Assembly (NCBI GenBank): GCA_034678345.1
Contig: JAXDBZ010000217.1
Location: forward strand, 1-22,537
Direction of reading: 5' to 3'
Origin: JANXPZ01 sp034678345
GTDB lineage: Bacteria; Eisenbacteria; RBG-16-71-46
Length of the DNA: 22,537 nt
The position numbers were made by a program, and so were the translations under genes. This document shows positions 7,026-15,477 of the stretch, in pieces. Position 1 is the first letter of the stretch; every line of letters starts with the position of its first letter. Below the pieces are notes generated by a model. It was given only the letters and a program-made list of their open reading frames with translations. It made no database searches and was not told where the DNA came from.

Positions 7026-9716
7026 ATGCGCCGCGTCCCGACCTTCCTGTTGTGCGGCCTTCTGGCCGCGGGGACCGTCTTCGCCGCCGCGACGGCCGCC
7101 GCGCAGGGCCGCGCCGTCCACGGCGACTCCCTGCCCCCGATCCGCGCCATCCGCCTGACGTCGTCCCCGGCCCTCGACGGCGCGCTGTCGGAGGATGTCT
7201 GGCGCCAGCCCGCCTCGATCAGACGGCTGACGCAGAGCGACCCCGTCGAGGGGGCGGCGCCCAGCGAGAGCACGTGGATCTGGGTCGCCTACGACGACGA
7301 CGCCCTCTACGTGGCCGCGCGCATGTGGGACACCCACCCCGAGTCGCTGGTGGTCCGGCTCGCCCGCCGCGACCTGGTCGTCGCGTCGGACCGCCTGACC
7401 ATCTACCTCGATCCACTCCATGACCACCGCAGCGGCTGCTACTTCAGCGTCAACGCGGCGGGCGTGATGAGCGACGGCCTGCTGTACAACGACGGCTGGC
7501 AGGACGAGTACTGGGACGGGGTCTGGCTGGGACGCGCGCGACGCGACGAGCGGGGGTGGACGGCGGAGGCCCGACTGCCGTTCTCGCAGATGCGCTATCG
7601 CCCCGGATCCGAGCAGGTCTGGGGCATCAACTTCCGCCGCCGCGACGAGCGGCGCGCGGAGGACAGTCGGCTCGTCTACACCCCGAAGAACGAGAGCGGA
7701 TTCGTGTCGCGCTTCCCGCACCTGACGGGGCTCGATCTCGCCGGCCGCGGGCACGCGCTCGAGTTCACGCCGTACGTGACCGGGAAGGCCGAGTACCTGC
7801 TGCACGCTCCGGGCGATCCGTTCCGCGACGGTTCGCGCTACACGCCGGGCCTGGGCGGCGACCTGCGCACGGGCGTGGGGAACAACCTGACGCTGAATGC
7901 CACGGCGAATCCCGACTTCGGCCAGGTCGAGGTGGATCCGGCGGTGGTGAACCTGTCCGACGTGGAGTCCTACTTCGACGAGAAGCGCCCGTTCTTCACC
8001 GAGAACGCGCAGCTCTTCGGCAACTTCGGCTACGAGGGGGCGACCGGCAACTGGAACTTCATGTTCCCGAGCCCCACGTTCCTCTACAGCCGCCGCATCG
8101 GCCGCGCGCCGCAGGGCGGTCCGCCCGACGGCGCCGACTTCGCCGACGTACCGATGGCCACGCACATCATCGGCGCGGCCAAGCTGACGGGGAAGCCCGC
8201 CACCGGCGTGGACTTCGGCATGCTCCACGCGCTCACCTCGCGCGAGCAGGCGGACTACGAGGCCGGCGGCCGGCGCGGGCGCGCCGAGGTCGAGCCGCTC
8301 ACCTACTACGGCGTGGCGCGCGGGCTGAAGGACCTGTCGGGGGGCCGGCACGGGCTGGGGGCGATGGCGACGCTGGTGCAGCGCCGGCTGGACGGGGACG
8401 CGCTGCGCGACGCGCTCAACGAGCAGGCGCTGACGGCCGGCCTGGACGGCTGGCACTTCCTCGACCGCGGCCGGACGTGGGTGGTGAACGGGTTCGGGGC
8501 GTTCTCGCGGGTGAGCGGCACGCGGGCGCGGATGACGGCGCTGCAGCGGTCCTCGCGGCACTACTTCCAGCGGCCGGACGTCGGCTACCTCGGCGTGGAC
8601 ACGGCGGCCACGTCGCTGGGGGGCTACGCGGGGCGGCTGATGCTGAACAAGGAGCGGGGCAACGTCATCTTCAACTCGGCCGTGGCCCTCTCGAGCCCGG
8701 GTTTCGAGGTGGCCGATGTCGGCTACCAGTCGCGCACCGACGTCATCGCCGCGCATGCCGCCACCGGCTACAACTGGACCGCGCCGAACGCGTGGCGCCG
8801 GGAGGGCAACGCCTGGATCGCCGGCTATGAGCGGCGGGACTTCGGCGGGAACGCCACGTGGCGGGGCCTGAGCACGGGCAGCTGGGTGCGCTTCCACAAC
8901 AACTGGCAGCTCAGCGTCAACGCAGACCAGGCCGCGCCGGTGATGGACAACCGCCGCACCCGCGGCGGTCCGCTCATGACGCAGCCGGCCTATGCCTCCT
9001 ACACGCTCCACCTCGACACGAACGACGGCAAGAAGGTCTTCTCGTGCACCAACCTCAGCGCCGAGGGCTCCCCCGCGACGGGGACCTGGTACCGGGTGGT
9101 GACGCCGCGCCTGGTCTGGAAGCCGGTCTCCGCGCTGTCGCTCGAGCTGCGGCCCTCGCTGGAGTGGAACACCGACGACGCGCAGTACGTGAAGAAGGTG
9201 TACGAGCCCGGCCTGGTGCCTGGCGACTTCGGCGGCTACCGCTACGTCTTCGCCCACCTCGAGCAGCGCACCGCCTCGGCCAGTATCCGGCTGGAGGTGT
9301 CCCTCACGCCCGACCTGTCGCTGCAGACCTACGTCCAGCCGCTCATCTCGGCCGGCCGCTACACGGGCTTCAAGGAGCTGGCCCGCTCGCGTTCGTACGA
9401 CTTCCTGCGCTACGGCGTGGACGGCGGCTCGACCTACGACGCGGTGAGCGGCGAGGTGGATCCGGACGGCCCGGACGGCCCGGCGCAGGCCTTCGCCGTG
9501 GGCGACCCGTCGTTCAACTTCAAGTCGCTGCGCGGGAACGCCGTGCTGCGGTGGGAGTACCGGCCGGGCTCGGTGCTCTACTTCGTGTGGACGCAGGATC
9601 GCAGCGACGTCGAGGAAACGGGGGAACTGCGCTTCGGCCCCTCGGCACGACGCCTGCTGGACGCGAAGGCCAGCAACATCTTCATGGTGAAGGCGACCTG
9701 CCACCTGTCGCTCTGA
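7026..9716 (+). CDS. DUF5916 outer-membrane barrel with CBM9-like domain, array copy 1
   Basis: The product has 896 residues. I chose the ATG at 7026 because GAGGA ends nine bases upstream and a clean signal peptide follows (Arg-Arg, hydrophobic core, ATAAAQG near 22-28); the open frame extends to 6939 but adds no such signal. Next come a GDSLPPIRAIRL linker and a CBM9/DOMON-like beta-sandwich (about 45-235) with STWIWVAYDDDALYVAARMW and DHRSGCYFSVNAAG. The DUF5916 barrel opens with the family hallmark NPDFGQVEVDPAVVNL at 295, then EKRPFFTEN. A TRGGP motif lies mid-barrel, and a near-invariant SLRGNAVLRWEYRPGS block follows residue 827. The chain ends in CHLSL, a plausible terminal beta strand for Bam-mediated insertion. 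The function of DUF5916 proteins is unknown; glycan binding or uptake is only suggested by the CBM9-like fold. This copy has the longest C-terminal loop, DGGSTYDAVSGEVDPDGPDG. Confidence 0.9.
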   Translation: MRRVPTFLLCGLLAAGTVFAAATAAAQGRAVHGDSLPPIRAIRLTSSPALDGALSEDVWRQPASIRRLTQSDPVEGAAPSESTWIWVAYDDDALYVAARMWDTHPESLVVRLARRDLVVASDRLTIYLDPLHDHRSGCYFSVNAAGVMSDGLLYNDGWQDEYWDGVWLGRARRDERGWTAEARLPFSQMRYRPGSEQVWGINFRRRDERRAEDSRLVYTPKNESGFVSRFPHLTGLDLAGRGHALEFTPYVTGKAEYLLHAPGDPFRDGSRYTPGLGGDLRTGVGNNLTLNATANPDFGQVEVDPAVVNLSDVESYFDEKRPFFTENAQLFGNFGYEGATGNWNFMFPSPTFLYSRRIGRAPQGGPPDGADFADVPMATHIIGAAKLTGKPATGVDFGMLHALTSREQADYEAGGRRGRAEVEPLTYYGVARGLKDLSGGRHGLGAMATLVQRRLDGDALRDALNEQALTAGLDGWHFLDRGRTWVVNGFGAFSRVSGTRARMTALQRSSRHYFQRPDVGYLGVDTAATSLGGYAGRLMLNKERGNVIFNSAVALSSPGFEVADVGYQSRTDVIAAHAATGYNWTAPNAWRREGNAWIAGYERRDFGGNATWRGLSTGSWVRFHNNWQLSVNADQAAPVMDNRRTRGGPLMTQPAYASYTLHLDTNDGKKVFSCTNLSAEGSPATGTWYRVVTPRLVWKPVSALSLELRPSLEWNTDDAQYVKKVYEPGLVPGDFGGYRYVFAHLEQRTASASIRLEVSLTPDLSLQTYVQPLISAGRYTGFKELARSRSYDFLRYGVDGGSTYDAVSGEVDPDGPDGPAQAFAVGDPSFNFKSLRGNAVLRWEYRPGSVLYFVWTQDRSDVEETGELRFGPSARRLLDAKASNIFMVKATCHLSL

Positions 9717-9718
9717 GC

Positions 9719-9743
9719 GGGGCGGCGCTCCGCTCGCCGCCCC
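9719..9743 (+). terminator. hairpin directly after array copy 1
   Basis: GGGGCGGCG (9719-9727) pairs perfectly over nine bases with CGCCGCCCC (9735-9743) across a seven-base loop, starting three bases after the TGA. C-rich rather than T-rich sequence follows, so a classic intrinsic terminator is not complete. Confidence 0.5.
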
Positions 9744-9810
9744 CGGACCCCCCCGGCCGGCGGGCAGCCCCGCCGCGCCGGGCGGTGTCCCGCTGGCGCT
9801 CGCCCCCCCG

Positions 9811-9838
9811 CGGGCCGCGCCGGTGCAAAACCTGCGGC
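9811..9838 (+). promoter_or_regulatory. leader hairpin element upstream of array copy 2
   Basis: GCCGC (9814-9818) can pair with GCGGC (9834-9838), extended by a G-U pair, and GGT with ACC inside, leaving loop GCAAA. The first 18 bases match 18203-18220 upstream of copy 5 at 17 positions, at a similar distance (about 105 bases) from the start codon. No clear promoter boxes were found in the rest of the gap; TTGGAT at 9863 followed by TATCCC is too poor and too closely spaced to call. Confidence 0.22.
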
Positions 9839-9927
9839 TCCGCCCCCGCGTCCCGCGCAACCTTGGATCGGTCCGGGCCGTCTTATCCCGTGACCGGAAG
9901 CGCGCGAACCACCCGGAGGGCCGTGTC

Positions 9928-12540
9928 GTGCAACGCATCCCGACCCTGCTGACCCTCGTCCTGCTCCTCGTCGCGGGCTCGGCCGCCGCCCAGTCGCCAG
10001 CGACCGAGCCGGTGACCCCGCCGCCGATGCACGCCGTGCGCCTGGGCGGGCCGGTCACGGTGGACGGGCGGCTCGACGAGTCGGTCTGGCAGGGCCCGCC
10101 GGTGGCGAGCCGCCTGCTGCAGAGCGACCCGGTCGAGGGCGCGGCCGCCACCGAGAGCACGTGGGTGTGGGTCGCCTGGGACGACGAGGCGCTCTACGTC
10201 GCGGCGCGCATGTTCGACGCCTTCCCCGACTCGATGGTGGCGCAGCTGGTGCGGCGCGACGTGACCACGTCGTCCGACCGCTTCATGGTCCTGGTGGACC
10301 CGTTCCGCGACAAGCGCAGCGGCTACTACTTCGCGGTGAACGTGGCCGGCGTGCTCTACGACGGGACGCTGTTCAACGACAGCTGGGACGACGACTCCTG
10401 GGACGGCGTGTGGGAGGGGCGCGCCCGGCGCGGGACGGACGGCTGGACCTGTGAGATCCGCGTCCCACTCTCGCAGCTGCGCTTCCGGCGCGGCGCGGAG
10501 CAGGTCTGGGGCATCAACTTCGCGCGGCGCCTGGGGCGGCGCAACGAGGCGGACTACCTCGTCTATCCGCCGAAGCAGGCCAGCGGCTTCGTCTCGCGTT
10601 TCCCCGAGCTGCGGGGCATCCGAAACGGCCATCACGCGCCCACGCTCGAGGTGCTGCCCTACGTGACCGGCAAGGCGGAGTACCTGGTGCGGCCGCCGCT
10701 CGACCCGTTCCACGACGGCTCGCGCTACACGCCGGGCGTCGGCGTGGACCTGCGCCGCAGCGTCGGCAACAGCCTGACCCTGAACGCCACGGTGAACCCG
10801 GACTTCGGGCAGGTCGAGGTGGACCCGGCGGTCGTGAACCTGTCCGACGTGGAGTCGTACTTCGAAGAGAAGCGCCCGTTCTTCACCGAGAACGCGCGCG
10901 TCTTCAGCTTCGGCAACGAGGGGGCCAACGACTACTGGGGCTTCAACTGGCCGGAGCCGACCTTCTTCTACACGCGCCGCGTCGGCCGCGCGCCGCAGGG
11001 GCGGCTGCCCGACGACGCGGAATACCGCGACCCCTCGCCCGCCACGCACATCCTCGGCGCGGCGAAGCTGACCGGCAAGCTCGGCCCGGGCCTCAACTTC
11101 GGCACGATGCACGCAGTCACCCGGCGCGAGACCGGGCAGTACGAGCTCGACGGTGCGCGCGGGCGGATGGAGCTGGAGCCGCTCACCTACTACGGCGTCG
11201 CGCGCGCGCTGCACGAGCGCCGCGGCGGCTACAACGGGCTGGGCGCGATGGCCACGCTGGTCCAGCGCCGCTTCGAGGGCGAGGAGCAGGAGGACGCGCT
11301 GAACCGGCAGTCCCTCCTGGCCGGCGTGGACGGCTGGCACTTCCTCGACCGGCGCAAGATGTGGGTGCTGTCGGGCTACGCGGCGCTGTCGCGCGTGGCG
11401 GGGACGCGCGAGCGGATGCTGGCGGTGCAGCGGGGGCCGCTGCACTACCTGCAACGCCCGGACGCGCGGAACCTGGGGGTGGACAGCAGCGCCACCTCGC
11501 TCACCGGCACCATCGCGCGGGTGTGGCTCAACAAGCAGGAGGGCCGGCTCTTCTCGAACTCCGCCTTCGGCGTGGTGAGCCCGAAGTTCGACGTCAACGA
11601 CATGGGCTACCACTCGCGCGCCGACGCGATCAACGCGCACTCCGGCGCCGGCTACAAGTGGGTGATGCCGAACGGCTGGCGCAAGTACGCGCACATCCTC
11701 GCCGCCGGCTGGGGCGGCTGGGACCACGACGGCAACCTGTACACGGGCGGCCTCTACACGGCGAGCCGGATGACCCTCGCCAACGACTGGCAGATCGAGA
11801 CCGGCGCCGACGTCGTGCCCGAGACGGTGCGGGCCCGCCTGACCCGCGGCGGCCCGCGCATGCGCTACCACGCGGGCGCCGACGCGAACCTCAGCCTCAC
11901 CACCGACACGCGCCAGCGGCGCACGTACACGCTCACGCTCAGCGGCGGCGCCGTCCCGTCCACGAACTCCTTCTCCAGCGCGGTCGGCCTCGCGGTGGAG
12001 TGGAAGCCGGTCCCCAACTTCTCGCTCGAGGTCGGACCGGAGGTGGACCGCAACGTGGAGGACGCGCAGTACGTGACCGCGATGGCCGCGCCCGGCGAGG
12101 TGCCCGCCGACTTCGGCGGCTTGCGCTACGTCTTCGCGCGGCTCGACCAGACCACGGTACTGGCGAACATCCGGCTGAACGTGTCGTTCACTCCGAACCT
12201 GTCGCTGCAGACCTACCTGCAGCCGCTCATCTCGGCCGGGCGCTACGCCGACTTCAAGGAGCTGGCGCGCTCGTGCTCCTACGACTTCCTCCACTACGAC
12301 GAGACGGGCGCGCCGGAGGGGCTGCCCGATCCGTCGTTCAACTTCAAGTCGCTGCGCGGGAACGCGGTGCTGCGGTGGGAGTACCGACCGGGCTCGGTGC
12401 TCTATTTCGTGTGGACGCAGGAGCGGACGGACTTCGAGCCGTACGGCGAACTGCGCTTCGGTCCCTCGACGCGGCGGCTGTTCGACGCGGCCGCGAACGA
12501 CGTGTTCATGGTGAAGGCCACCTACTACCTCGACCTCTAG
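9928..12540 (+). CDS. DUF5916 outer-membrane barrel with CBM9-like domain, array copy 2
   Basis: The product has 870 residues, the shortest of the five. It starts at GTG 9928, seven bases after GGAGGG (9915-9920). That start gives the signal peptide MQRIPTLLTLVLLLVAGSAA ending at A-A-Q; the frame is open back to 9823 but that extension is Arg-rich and lacks a signal. The CBM9-like domain spans about 40-230 (STWVWVAWDDEALYVAARMF, then DKRSGYYFAVNVAG). The barrel begins with NPDFGQ at 290 and contains SFGNEGANDYWGFNWPEPTF and TRGGPRM, with the conserved terminal block from 801 and a YYLDL end. Its last extracellular-type loop is the short form (DETGAPEGLP). The stretch from 12210 is nearly the same as in copy 4 at DNA level. 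The role is unknown as for its paralogues; being secreted to the outer membrane is well supported. Confidence 0.9.
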   Translation: MQRIPTLLTLVLLLVAGSAAAQSPATEPVTPPPMHAVRLGGPVTVDGRLDESVWQGPPVASRLLQSDPVEGAAATESTWVWVAWDDEALYVAARMFDAFPDSMVAQLVRRDVTTSSDRFMVLVDPFRDKRSGYYFAVNVAGVLYDGTLFNDSWDDDSWDGVWEGRARRGTDGWTCEIRVPLSQLRFRRGAEQVWGINFARRLGRRNEADYLVYPPKQASGFVSRFPELRGIRNGHHAPTLEVLPYVTGKAEYLVRPPLDPFHDGSRYTPGVGVDLRRSVGNSLTLNATVNPDFGQVEVDPAVVNLSDVESYFEEKRPFFTENARVFSFGNEGANDYWGFNWPEPTFFYTRRVGRAPQGRLPDDAEYRDPSPATHILGAAKLTGKLGPGLNFGTMHAVTRRETGQYELDGARGRMELEPLTYYGVARALHERRGGYNGLGAMATLVQRRFEGEEQEDALNRQSLLAGVDGWHFLDRRKMWVLSGYAALSRVAGTRERMLAVQRGPLHYLQRPDARNLGVDSSATSLTGTIARVWLNKQEGRLFSNSAFGVVSPKFDVNDMGYHSRADAINAHSGAGYKWVMPNGWRKYAHILAAGWGGWDHDGNLYTGGLYTASRMTLANDWQIETGADVVPETVRARLTRGGPRMRYHAGADANLSLTTDTRQRRTYTLTLSGGAVPSTNSFSSAVGLAVEWKPVPNFSLEVGPEVDRNVEDAQYVTAMAAPGEVPADFGGLRYVFARLDQTTVLANIRLNVSFTPNLSLQTYLQPLISAGRYADFKELARSCSYDFLHYDETGAPEGLPDPSFNFKSLRGNAVLRWEYRPGSVLYFVWTQERTDFEPYGELRFGPSTRRLFDAAANDVFMVKATYYLDL
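12210..12440 (+). repeat. conversion-like tract shared with 17811-18041 (copy in gene 2)
   Basis: Aligned without gaps to 17811-18041, this 231-base stretch shows only about ten differences by eye, mostly at third positions. It covers the short-loop codons (DETGAPEGLP) with no change at all. Other paralogue pairs differ in both length and sequence across this loop. Confidence 0.75.
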
Positions 12541-12547
12541 TGCGGGG

Positions 12548-12596
12548 GCCCCGCCCCAAGGGGAGCGCCGACGGTTCCGTTCGGCGCGGGCGGGGC
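12548..12596 (+). terminator. two-tier hairpin after array copy 2
   Basis: An outer stem GCCCCGCC (12548-12555) with GGCGGGGC (12589-12596) encloses an inner stem GCGCCGA (12565-12571) with TCGGCGC (12581-12587), loop CGGTTCCGT. It starts seven bases after the TAG. No T tract follows. Confidence 0.5.
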
Positions 12597-12730
12597 ACCC
12601 CCGTTCGTCGCGCGGAACACGGCCCTCGGCGACGGACGGCGGCGGTCGGCCGACTCCTTGACACGGTCCAAGCGCCCCGCGGCGAAGCTCTGGGCGCGTT
12701 CGCGGGCCGGACGCCCGACCCCCGATCCTC

Positions 12731-12736
12731 GGAGGA
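12731..12736 (+). promoter_or_regulatory. ribosome binding site for array copy 3
   Basis: GGAGGA sits nine bases before the ATG at 12746. A perfect TTGACA occurs farther up at 12658-12663, but no acceptable -10 box lies 16-19 bases after it, so I do not call a promoter. Confidence 0.75.
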
Positions 12737-12745
12737 CTCCCCGAC

Positions 12746-15412
12746 ATGCCGTTCATCCCCGTGCTGGTGCTGATCTGCCTCTGCCTCGCCGGAACGGCCG
12801 CCGCCCAGCCCGGCCGGCCGCCGATCGGCGACTCCCTGCCGCCGCTGCGCAGCGTGCGCCTGCGGGAGCCCGTCGCGCTGGACGGCGCGCTCGCCGAGGC
12901 GGTCTGGCGGGAGGCCGCGCCGGTGCGCTGGTTCACCCAGAGCTACCCGAACGAGGGCACGGCTCCGAGCGAGAGCACCTGGGTGTGGGTGGCCCACGAC
13001 GACGACGCGCTCTACGTCGCGGCGCGCTGCTGGGACGCGCACCCCGACTCGATCATCGCCAGCCTGGTGCGGCGCGACCTCTGGGTCACCTCGGACCGGC
13101 TGGTGGTGTACCTGGATCCCTACCACGACCACCGCGGCGGCTACTTCTTCTCGATCAGCGCCGCCGGCGTGCTGTGGGACGGGACGCTCTACAACGACGT
13201 CGGGCAGGACGACTCCTGGGACGGCGTCTGGGACGGCCGCGCCCGGCGGGGTGATGGCACGGACGCGGTCGGCTGGACCTGCGAGATGCGGATCCCGTTC
13301 TCGCAGCTGCGCTTCCGTCCGGGTGCCGAGCAGGTCTGGGGCATGAACGTGCGCCGGCGGCTCGAGCGGAACACCGAACTCGACGAACTCGTCTACCGCC
13401 CGCGCAACGGCAGCGGCTTCGTCTCGCGCTTCCCGCACCTGCTCGGTCTCGAGGTCGCGGGCCGCGGCCGGTCCATCGAGGTGTCGCCCTACACGACCGG
13501 CAAGGCCGAGTACCTGGTCTACGATCCGGGCGATCCGTTCCACGACGGCTCGCGCTACACGCCGGGCCTGGGTGGCGACCTGCGCATGAGCGTCGGGAAC
13601 AACCTGACGCTCAACGCCGCCGTGAACCCCGACTTCGGCCAGGTCGAGGTGGACCCGGCGGTGGTGAACCTCTCCGACGTGGAGTCGTACTTCGACGAGA
13701 AGCGCCCGTTCTTCACCGAGAACTCGCGTGTCTTCGACTTCGGCAGCGAGGGCGCCAACCGCTACTGGGGCTTCGGCTGGCCGGGGGTGACCTTCTTCTA
13801 CAGCCGCCGCATCGGCCGCGCCCCGCAGGGCCCGGTGCCCGGGGGGGCCGAGTACAGCGACGTGCCGGTGGCGACCCGCATCCTCGGCGCGGCCAAGCTG
13901 ACCGGGAAGCTCACGCCCAGCCTGCACTTCGGCACCATGCACGCCCTCACCGGGCGCGAGGACGCGGACTACCTGGCCGCCGGCGCGCGCGGGACGGCCA
14001 CGGTCGAGCCGCTGACCTACTACGGCGTGACCAGCGGGCTCAAGGAGTTCCGCGGCGGCTTCAACGGGTTGGGCGCGATGACGACCGTGGTCCAACGGCG
14101 GCTCGACGGCAACGGGCTCGAGGACCTGGTGAACCGGCAGGCGCTCCTGGCGGCGGTGGACGGCTGGCACTTCCTCGACCGGGGCAAGATGTGGGTCGTG
14201 TCGGGCTGGGCGGGGATGACGCGGGTGGCCGGCACCACGGCCCGCATGGTCGCGTTGCAGCGCGACGCGCGGCACTACCTGCAGCGCCCGGACGCGTCGC
14301 ACCTCGGCGTGGACAGCAGCGCGACGGCGCTCACCGGCTACGGCGGGCTCGTCTCGCTCAACAAGCAGGACGGGAACCTGATCAGCAACTCGTCCTTCGG
14401 GATCGTGTCCCCGGGCTTCGACGTCAACGACATGGGCTATCAGCCGCGGGCCGACGTGGCCGTCGGGCACACCGGACTGCAGTACCGCTTCCTCCGCCCC
14501 AACCGCCTCTGGCGCGAGGCGCTCACCGCCGTAGTCACCTTCCACGGCTTCGACTTCGGCGGGAACCACGTGGACGCCGGGTACTGGCAGGGGAACACGG
14601 TCACATTCGCGAACGACTGGTACATCGACACGGAGCTGATGTACGTGTCGCCGACCGTGAACGTGCGTCGCACACGCGGCGGCCCGCGCATGCTGGAGAA
14701 GCCCGGCGGGTACGGGTCCGTGACGTTCAACACGGCGGACCGCAAGCGGCTGGTGTTCAGCCTCCACGCGGACCGCACCTACACCCCGGGCGCGGGCCAC
14801 GGCACCGACTACTGCAACCTCAACCCGGCGCTCGAGTGGAAGCCGGCCTCGAACGTGTCGCTCTCGGTGGGGCCGAACCTGCAGCGGGTCATCGAGGACG
14901 CCCAGTACGTGCGGAAGGTCGCCGCCGCCGGCGAGGTGCCGGAGGACTTCGGCGGCCTGCGCTACGTCTTCGCCCGGCTCGACCAGACCACGGTCTCGGC
15001 GGACGTCCGCGTCAACATCTCGTTCACGCCGCGGCTGTCGCTGCAGACCTACATCCAGCCGCTCGTCTCGGCGGGACGCTTCTCCGACTTCAAGGAGCTG
15101 GCGCGCGCCGGTACGTATGACTTCGTGCACTACGGCGCGCTCTACGATCCGGCCACGGGGACGGTCACGCCGCCGGGCGGCACGCCCTTCGCGCTGGGCG
15201 ACCCGTCGTTCAACACCCGGTCGCTGCGCGGGAACGCGGTGCTGCGCTGGGAGTACCGACCGGGCTCGGTGCTCTACTTCGTGTGGACGCAGGAGCGGGC
15301 GGACTTCGAGCCGGACGGCGAACTGCGTCTCGGGCGCTCGACCCGGCGGCTGTTCGACGCCGAGGCGAACGACGTGTTCATGGTGAAGGCCACCTACCAC
15401 CTGGATCTCTAG
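12746..15412 (+). CDS. DUF5916 outer-membrane barrel with CBM9-like domain, array copy 3
   Basis: The product has 888 residues with the signal peptide MPFIPVLVLICLCLAGTAAA followed by QPG and the array's usual GDSLPPLRSVRL linker. The CBM9-like domain (about 40-235) has STWVWVAHDDDALYVAARCW and DHRGGYFFSISAAG. NPDFGQ lies at 294, then a DFGSEGANRYWGFGW segment that departs from copies 2 and 4. TRGGPRM lies mid-barrel and the terminal SLRGNAVLRWEYRPGS block follows 819. The last loop is the long form (LYDPATGTVTPPGGTPF). The conserved SFNFKSL has changed to SFNTRSL. The chain ends YHLDL. An outer-membrane place is inferred from signal, barrel family and terminal strand; the substrate is unknown. 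Copy 4 begins only 65 bases after its stop. Confidence 0.9.
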   Translation: MPFIPVLVLICLCLAGTAAAQPGRPPIGDSLPPLRSVRLREPVALDGALAEAVWREAAPVRWFTQSYPNEGTAPSESTWVWVAHDDDALYVAARCWDAHPDSIIASLVRRDLWVTSDRLVVYLDPYHDHRGGYFFSISAAGVLWDGTLYNDVGQDDSWDGVWDGRARRGDGTDAVGWTCEMRIPFSQLRFRPGAEQVWGMNVRRRLERNTELDELVYRPRNGSGFVSRFPHLLGLEVAGRGRSIEVSPYTTGKAEYLVYDPGDPFHDGSRYTPGLGGDLRMSVGNNLTLNAAVNPDFGQVEVDPAVVNLSDVESYFDEKRPFFTENSRVFDFGSEGANRYWGFGWPGVTFFYSRRIGRAPQGPVPGGAEYSDVPVATRILGAAKLTGKLTPSLHFGTMHALTGREDADYLAAGARGTATVEPLTYYGVTSGLKEFRGGFNGLGAMTTVVQRRLDGNGLEDLVNRQALLAAVDGWHFLDRGKMWVVSGWAGMTRVAGTTARMVALQRDARHYLQRPDASHLGVDSSATALTGYGGLVSLNKQDGNLISNSSFGIVSPGFDVNDMGYQPRADVAVGHTGLQYRFLRPNRLWREALTAVVTFHGFDFGGNHVDAGYWQGNTVTFANDWYIDTELMYVSPTVNVRRTRGGPRMLEKPGGYGSVTFNTADRKRLVFSLHADRTYTPGAGHGTDYCNLNPALEWKPASNVSLSVGPNLQRVIEDAQYVRKVAAAGEVPEDFGGLRYVFARLDQTTVSADVRVNISFTPRLSLQTYIQPLVSAGRFSDFKELARAGTYDFVHYGALYDPATGTVTPPGGTPFALGDPSFNTRSLRGNAVLRWEYRPGSVLYFVWTQERADFEPDGELRLGRSTRRLFDAEANDVFMVKATYHLDL

Positions 15413-15413
15413 T

Positions 15414-15442
15414 CCGGCGCAATGGGTACGGACCCACGCCGG
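15414..15442 (+). terminator. hairpin between array copies 3 and 4
   Basis: CCGGCG (15414-15419) pairs with CGCCGG (15437-15442), and TGGGT (15423-15427) with ACCCA (15432-15436), around loop ACGG with a three-base bulge. It starts two bases after the TAG and ends 35 bases before the start of copy 4, leaving little room for a separate promoter. It may therefore be a partial terminator or processing site within a shared transcript. Confidence 0.5.
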
Positions 15443-15477
15443 GCCCCGCGGCACACCGTTCCATGAGGATCCACTTC

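Noticed and set aside
5589..10160. Very long antisense open frame (1523 codons) across psuG, the protease and array copy 1
   Set aside because: It runs opposite well-supported genes, is rich in Arg/Val/His/Gly with no family motifs, and results from the scarcity of stop codons in GC-rich DNA.
12658..12663. Perfect TTGACA as a -35 box for array copy 3
   Set aside because: No acceptable -10 box lies at the right spacing, and one six-base match is not enough.
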